DNA from: Sphaerobacteraceae bacterium
GTDB taxonomy: Bacteria > Chloroflexota > Chloroflexia > Thermomicrobiales > UBA6265
Direction: 5' to 3'
Assembly (NCBI GenBank): GCA_016781925.1
Contig: JADDPH010000093.1
Coordinates: 1 to 54,673 of the forward strand
DNA: 54,673 bases
In this document: one piece after another, positions 49,784 through 54,673 of the stretch
Position numbering within the stretch: the stretch's first letter is position 1
Layout of the letters: each line of letters begins with the position of its first letter
The notes under the pieces: generated by a model
Databases searched by the model: none
Told to the model about the DNA's origin: nothing
Seen by the model: only the letters and a program-made list of their open reading frames with translations
Made by a program: the position numbers and the translations under genes

Positions 49784-50428
49784 TTACTCTGCAGGACTAC
49801 GGGAGCCCGCCGAGTTCTCGCTCCCGAAGTCCATCTCATGGGTCAGGAGAATCGCCTCTGCCACTTCCTTCATGGACTTCCGGGCGTCCATACTGGTGCG
49901 ACGGATGCGGTGAAATGCTTCCGCCTCGCGCAGCCCGTGGACTTCCATCAGCACGCCCTTCGCACGCTCGATGAGCTTCCGGGTCTCTAGAGCTTCCTTG
50001 AGCCCGCCGACCTCTCGCTCCAGGGAACGAAACTCCTCGAAGCGAGCCATCGAGAGTTCGATCACCGGCATCAGCTCAGTCTCGCGGAAGGGCTTGACCA
50101 CGTAGCCCACCACCCCCGCCTCTTTGGCCCGGTCAACAAGGCCCTGGTCGGAGTAGGCAGTGAGCAGGACAACCGGCGCGATCTTCTCACGCGTCAGTTC
50201 CTCTGCCGCGGAGATGCCGTCAACGTCCGGCATCTTGATGTCCATGATCACCAAATCGGGCTGGAGTTTCCGGGCGAGGTCGAGCGCGCTGCGCCCATCT
50301 CCCGCTTCGCCGATAACGTCATAACCGAGGTGGCTGAGCATCTCCCGGAGGTCAAGGCGAATCAACGACTCATCGTCGGCGATGATGATCCGCCATGGAC
50401 CAGCGCTCACGGGGGCGGAGTTCCTCAT
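49784..50428 (-). CDS. ANTAR-domain response regulator
   Basis: IIIADDESLIRLDLREML, VIMDIKMPDVDGI, VKPFRETEL; C-terminal ERAKGVLMEVHGLREAEAFHRIRRTSMDARKSMKEVAEAIL. Confidence 0.93.
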   Translation of the reverse strand: MRNSAPVSAGPWRIIIADDESLIRLDLREMLSHLGYDVIGEAGDGRSALDLARKLQPDLVIMDIKMPDVDGISAAEELTREKIAPVVLLTAYSDQGLVDRAKEAGVVGYVVKPFRETELMPVIELSMARFEEFRSLEREVGGLKEALETRKLIERAKGVLMEVHGLREAEAFHRIRRTSMDARKSMKEVAEAILLTHEMDFGSENSAGSRSPAE

Positions 50429-50537
50429 GGGCGTCCACACGCGAAGCCGAACCGCAAGCGGATGGGTTCGGCGAGCCACCGACCGGGGGTCGTCCGAATT
50501 GGCACGATCAAGGTCGAAGGGACGACAGGAGGAAAAC

Positions 50538-50613
<76 letters not shown>

Positions 50614-50787
50614 CAGAACCCGATTATACGTTAGCCGCGAACCGTCAGCAATCGGCGCGACGGCCCTAACGACCGGTCCGGCGGGTATCAGCCACCAGCT
50701 CACCGGTCCCGAAGGTAGGCCGGCGCAGTCGACCGTACCTTTCGAGAGCGCGTGTTGAGCCGATGGCTGACATCCGCACGTTCCTAC

Positions 50788-51189
50788 CTACTTGACCTCA
50801 GCCTTGGCGCCTGCATCTTCGAGCTTCGCCTTGGCGGCCTGGGCCTCCTCCTTGGAGATTCCCTCACGCACCGGCTTCGGCGCCCCGTCAACGAGGTCCT
50901 TGGCCTCCTTGAGGCCGAGGCTGGTCAGTTCGCGGACCGCCTTGATGACTTGGATCTTGTTGGCGCCGACATCCGTGAGGACGACGTCAAACTCCGTCTT
51001 CTCCTCTTCCTCGACCGCCGTGGCCGCACCACCACCCGCAGCCCCGGGCATCATGCCCATGGCCATCGGCGCCGCCGCCGAAACGCCCCAGCGCTCCTCG
51101 AGATCCTTGACGAGCCCGTTCAGCTCCAGGACCGTCATCTGCTCAAGCTGGGCGATTAGCTGCTCTCGATCCACGGTATCCTCCCTCAT
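50788..51189 (-). CDS. rplL: 50S ribosomal protein L7/L12
   Basis: [71 protein letters not shown]. Confidence 0.97.
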   Translation of the reverse strand: MREDTVDREQLIAQLEQMTVLELNGLVKDLEERWGVSAAAPMAMGMMPGAAGGGAATAVEEEEKTEFDVVLTDVGANKIQVIKAVRELTSLGLKEAKDLVDGAPKPVREGISKEEAQAAKAKLEDAGAKAEVK

Positions 51190-51277
51190 CTCTCAGCGCC
51201 CGCCACCGCGGGCACCGTGCCTTGTTCAATGGCTTGCTGTACCACGCGCTCCATTCCGGTGGAGCGCCCAGCGACCG

Positions 51278-51826
51278 CTACTCAGCGGCCGCTTCCTCTG
51301 GGGAGTCTCCCCCGCCAAGCTGATCTGCGCGAGCCTGGAGCAGGTAGGCAACAGACCGGTTTGGTCCTCCAAGCACGCCGAGCGTGCGCGAGATCGGCGA
51401 GACGAGCATCCCGACCAAGCGGCCGAGTAGTTCTTCCCGCGGCGGCAACGACGCGATCGCTTCCACGTCCGGCGCTGCCAGCAACCGGTTGTTCATCACG
51501 CCGCCGCGGACCGTCAGAATCCGCGACGTGCGTGCAAAGTCGCTTACCGCCTTCGACACGCCGACCACATCCCCGTACGCCATCACGAGCGCCGTAGGAC
51601 CCGCCAGCACGTCGTCCATGCCCTCGATGCCGACCCGATTCGCTGCGATCAAGGTCAGCGTGTTCTTGGAGACACGGCACTCCGCGTCGAGCGGTCGTAG
51701 GACGGTCCGAAGTCCCTGCAGGTCGGTGACCTTCAGTCCCCGGTAGTCCGCCACAATGGTAAGTTGTGAGCGGTCGAGCTGCCCGGCTAACTCATCGATC
51801 ACGGCCGCCTTTTGGGCAGTTGGCAT
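51278..51826 (-). CDS. rplJ: 50S ribosomal protein L10
   Basis: MPTAQKAAVIDELAGQLDRSQLTIVADYRGLKVTDLQGLR; gene order rplA-rplJ-rplL; RBS GAGGAGGTG. Confidence 0.95.
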   Translation of the reverse strand: MPTAQKAAVIDELAGQLDRSQLTIVADYRGLKVTDLQGLRTVLRPLDAECRVSKNTLTLIAANRVGIEGMDDVLAGPTALVMAYGDVVGVSKAVSDFARTSRILTVRGGVMNNRLLAAPDVEAIASLPPREELLGRLVGMLVSPISRTLGVLGGPNRSVAYLLQARADQLGGGDSPEEAAAE

Positions 51827-51839
51827 TCTTTTCACCTCC

Positions 51840-52020
51840 TCTCTCTGTGAGACATTGAGCGGGCAACGACCATTGAACCGTCTCTGGCTGGGAACGCAAA
51901 ACGCCCCGGGCCGGTGTCGACCCAGGGCGTTACACAAGGCAGGAGTTGCCTGGTGTTGCTCCTCGGGCCTCGGTCGGGAATTAAGCGGCGAGCCGCACCG
52001 ACGGTCTTCGGCCTATTGCG
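51840..52020 (-). ncRNA. L10 leader (rplJL autoregulatory leader)
   Basis: Minus strand CCGAAGACCGTCGG...CTTAATTCCCGACCGAGG core, followed by ACGCCCTGGG...CCCGGGGCGTTTTG attenuator-like hairpin before rplJ. Confidence 0.8.
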
Positions 52021-52061
52021 CGTTGTATTGTCACCCGCCGGGGGTTTCCCGTCGGGCGAAC

Positions 52062-52784
52062 CTACGCCGCCGAAGCGGCGTTCGCCAGCGTCGAGGGTAC
52101 GTCCAATGGGACGCCAGGACCCATCGTGCTGGTCAACGTGAGTGTACGGCAGTAGACACCCTTCGCGCCAGCAGGCTTCGCCCGCAGCAGCGCATCCACC
52201 ATCGCGTAGAGGTTGTCCCGGACCATCTCATTGGAGAAACTCTTCCGCCCGACCGTGGTGTGGACGATGCCGGTGCGGTCGTTTCGGAACTCGACCCGTC
52301 CGCCCTTCAGCTCGCGGATCACCCCTGGTAGGTCGTCCGGGTTGCGGACCACCGTGCCCGAGCGCGGGTTCGGCATGAGACCACGGCGCCCGAGGATGCG
52401 GCCGAGACCGCCGACCTTGCCCATCTGGTCGGCCATCGCGATCGCCGAGTCGAACTCCAACCAGCCGCCCTGAATCTGCTGCACCAGCTCATCGGTGCCG
52501 GCGTAATCCGCGCCTGCCTCCCGAGCGATCCGCTCGGCATCCCCGGCGGCGAAGACGAGGACGCGCACGACCTTGCCAGTCCCGTACGGAAGCACGACGG
52601 TCGAGCGGACGTTTTGGTCCGCCTGGCGGGGGTCAACACCCAGCCGCGCGTGCAACTCGATCGTCTCGTCGAAGTTGGCGAAGGCTGTCCGCTTCACGAG
52701 GTCGATCGCCTCGTCGGGCAGGTACATGCGCTCCGGATCAACCTGCTTCAATGCGTCGACAAACTTTTTACCGTGCTTCGGCAT
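52062..52784 (-). CDS. rplA: 50S ribosomal protein L1
   Basis: MPKHGKKFVDALKQVD..Y.PDEAIDLVKRTAFANFDETIELHARLGVDPRQADQNVR. Confidence 0.96.
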   Translation of the reverse strand: MPKHGKKFVDALKQVDPERMYLPDEAIDLVKRTAFANFDETIELHARLGVDPRQADQNVRSTVVLPYGTGKVVRVLVFAAGDAERIAREAGADYAGTDELVQQIQGGWLEFDSAIAMADQMGKVGGLGRILGRRGLMPNPRSGTVVRNPDDLPGVIRELKGGRVEFRNDRTGIVHTTVGRKSFSNEMVRDNLYAMVDALLRAKPAGAKGVYCRTLTLTSTMGPGVPLDVPSTLANAASAA

Positions 52785-52848
52785 GTTCTCTCCTCCAGTG
52801 GTCCTAGCGGAGCCGTTCGGGCTCCTCCCACCGCTCCAGCACCAGCGC

Positions 52849-53274
52849 CTAGCTGGCGATCTCGATGCCCATGCTCTTCGCCGTGCCCTCAACCTGCTTG
52901 ATCGCTCCAGCCAGGTCCACCGCGTTGAGATCCTTCAACTTCAGTTCCGCGATCTCACGGACCTGATCAGCGCTGACCCGACCAGCCTTGGTGGCCTTCG
53001 GGTTCCCCGAGCCCTTGTCCACACCTGCAGCCCGCCGCAGCAAGTCTGCCGCGGGTGGCGTCTTGGTGACGAAGGAGAAAGACCGATCCTCATAGACGGT
53101 GATCACCACGGGGACGATCTGACCCGCCATCGCCTGCGTCCGCTCGTTGTACTCCTTGCAGAAGTTCATGATCGCGACGCCATGCTGACCGAGGGCCGGA
53201 CCGATCGGAGGCGCCGGGGTCGCCTTTCCGGCCGCAATCTGCAGCTTCACATACGCGCGTACCCGCTTCGCCAT
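52849..53274 (-). CDS. rplK: 50S ribosomal protein L11
   Basis: [38 protein letters not shown]. Confidence 0.97.
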   Translation of the reverse strand: MAKRVRAYVKLQIAAGKATPAPPIGPALGQHGVAIMNFCKEYNERTQAMAGQIVPVVITVYEDRSFSFVTKTPPAADLLRRAAGVDKGSGNPKATKAGRVSADQVREIAELKLKDLNAVDLAGAIKQVEGTAKSMGIEIAS

Positions 53275-53394
53275 GAATCACCCTTTCCCACTCACTGCCA
53301 ACCCACCGTCAGCAGTCTGCTCTCAACAGTTCTCGTCCCACCAATGCGAGCCGAGCCTACCAGAGGCCGACGGCCCGGCTCGGACGACGCGCCG

Positions 53395-53994
53395 CTACGT
53401 TTCCCGCTCCGCCTGAAGGAAGTCCAGCTCCACCGGTGTTTCGCGCCCGAAGAAGGAGACCAAGACCTTGATCTTTCCCTTCTCCTGATTGATCTCGTCG
53501 ATCTCGCCGCGAAAGTCCGCAAACGGCCCGTCGATGATCCGCACCGTGTCGCCCATCGCGAACGACACCTTAACCTTGGGCGCCTCGGCAGCCATCCCCT
53601 TCAAGATGGACTGCACCTGCGCCTCATCCAGGGGAACAGGTTTGTTGTTGACGTTGACGAACCCGGTCACACCCGGCGTATTCCGAAGGGCATACCAGGT
53701 GTCGTCGTCCAGGGACATGCGAACCAGCACATAGCCCGGAAACGTCTTCCGCTGAATTGTGTGTCGCTGGCCGCTGCGAATCTCGATTTCTTCCTGCGTC
53801 GGGACGACCACCTCAAAGACACGGTCCGTGAGATCAAGCGCCTCAACCCGGCTCTCGATCGACTTCTTCACCTTGTTCTCATAACCGGAATAGGTGTGGA
53901 GGACGTACCAGCGCCCTTCGGGCGTCTCGGTCACCTCTCCCATTTCAGCGGCCCGCTTCGCGGCGAGCCGCTCGCGCAACGTCGGGCGTCCCAT
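53395..53994 (-). CDS. nusG: Transcription termination/antitermination protein NusG
   Basis: WYVLHTYSGYENKVKKSIESR, FPGYVLVRMSLDDDTWYALRNTPGVTGFV, KOW domain. Confidence 0.96.
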   Translation of the reverse strand: MGRPTLRERLAAKRAAEMGEVTETPEGRWYVLHTYSGYENKVKKSIESRVEALDLTDRVFEVVVPTQEEIEIRSGQRHTIQRKTFPGYVLVRMSLDDDTWYALRNTPGVTGFVNVNNKPVPLDEAQVQSILKGMAAEAPKVKVSFAMGDTVRIIDGPFADFRGEIDEINQEKGKIKVLVSFFGRETPVELDFLQAERET

Positions 53995-54051
53995 ATCGGT
54001 GTACCTCCCTGACCCGCGCCACGATGGGGCGCTGGCGCCGCCGTCAAGCCG

Positions 54052-54417
54052 TTAGGTCAGTGCCTGGAATATCTGGAACAGGATGAAATCGATTCCGCCG
54101 AGGAGCAAACCCAACGCGACGGAGATCGCGATGACCACAATCGTCAGGTTCCTGGTCGTCTCTCGGTCGGGCCAAGAGATCTTGCGCATCTCTGCCCGGG
54201 TATCGCTGTAGAGTTTGCGGATGCCTTGAGTCCGGTCCGCAAGGACGCTGCGGCGCTCAGGTGCGCCTGCCCGACCTCGCTCAGAGGCTGGACGCTGGGC
54301 TCGGGGAGCCGTTGCAGCTTCAGCTGGTCGCACCGGCCTCGGGGGCGCTGCAGCCCCTGGGCTTTCCGCCGCCGCGTTGCGCTTCGTTGTGCCCGCCGTT
54401 CGCCGCTGAGCGCTCAT
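54052..54417 (-). CDS. secE: Preprotein translocase subunit SecE
   Basis: RAEMRKISWPDRETTRNLTIVVIAISVALGLLLGGIDFILFQIF; long A/P/R-rich N-terminus; upstream of nusG. Confidence 0.92.
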   Translation of the reverse strand: MSAQRRTAGTTKRNAAAESPGAAAPPRPVRPAEAATAPRAQRPASERGRAGAPERRSVLADRTQGIRKLYSDTRAEMRKISWPDRETTRNLTIVVIAISVALGLLLGGIDFILFQIFQALT

Positions 54418-54598
54418 CCGATCGGTCCTTCCCGTGATGGCTCGGGCGGTGACCCCACCATGGTATTTGCCGCCCCCCGGAGCCACCTGCTACGACTGCG
54501 CGCCGGCCCCGATCGCCCATTTTCGCATCGTCTGACACACAGAAGTGGGGCGTGCCAGCTTGGCGCCGCCCCACAGCCGCTCCGAGTGGCCTTCTACT

Positions 54599-54673
<75 letters not shown>

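Overview
High-GC chromosomal window, most consistent with a Chloroflexota/Thermomicrobia-type (Sphaerobacter-like) genome; this lineage call is inferred from protein character and gene order, since no search was possible. I see mostly housekeeping genes and no convincing phage, transposon or CRISPR array. Main blocks: PHP/AlbA-like protein; CvpA-like protein; M20 peptidase; a minus-strand run selD-dgk-ksgA-ispE followed by a PASTA kinase; NIF3; DUF952; MMPL transporter plus CrtC/AttH-like protein; M48 and M42 peptidases; mutM; HMG-CoA lyase-like; Pro/Thr-rich lipoprotein; two tRNA-Ser; ribokinase; transglutaminase-DUF58-MoxR cluster; polA; fmdB; cysE; cysS; rlmB; PGRP amidase with SH3 repeats; rplI; dnaB-dnaD-dnaC-like; cdaA-ybbR; ANTAR regulator; tRNA-Pro; rplL-rplJ-rplA-rplK-nusG-secE-tRNA-Trp. 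Strongest hidden signal: the provided SelD ORF is truncated. Reading upstream through an in-frame TGA (12371-12373, minus) restores the conserved N-terminus ...RLTTLARSAG-U-ASKMGP..., followed by a perfect 7-bp hairpin at bSECIS-like spacing, so this is a probable selenocysteine-containing SelD. Second: a coding-poor region (about 25.5-25.75 kb) with nested helices, a long hairpin and a promoter-like element whose spacer is a GAAC-N4-GTTC SOS-box-like palindrome, a candidate undescribed structured RNA. Third: an intergenic region (19.2-19.4 kb) with mutually exclusive 1:2/2:3/3:4 pairings, a candidate cis-regulatory switch.
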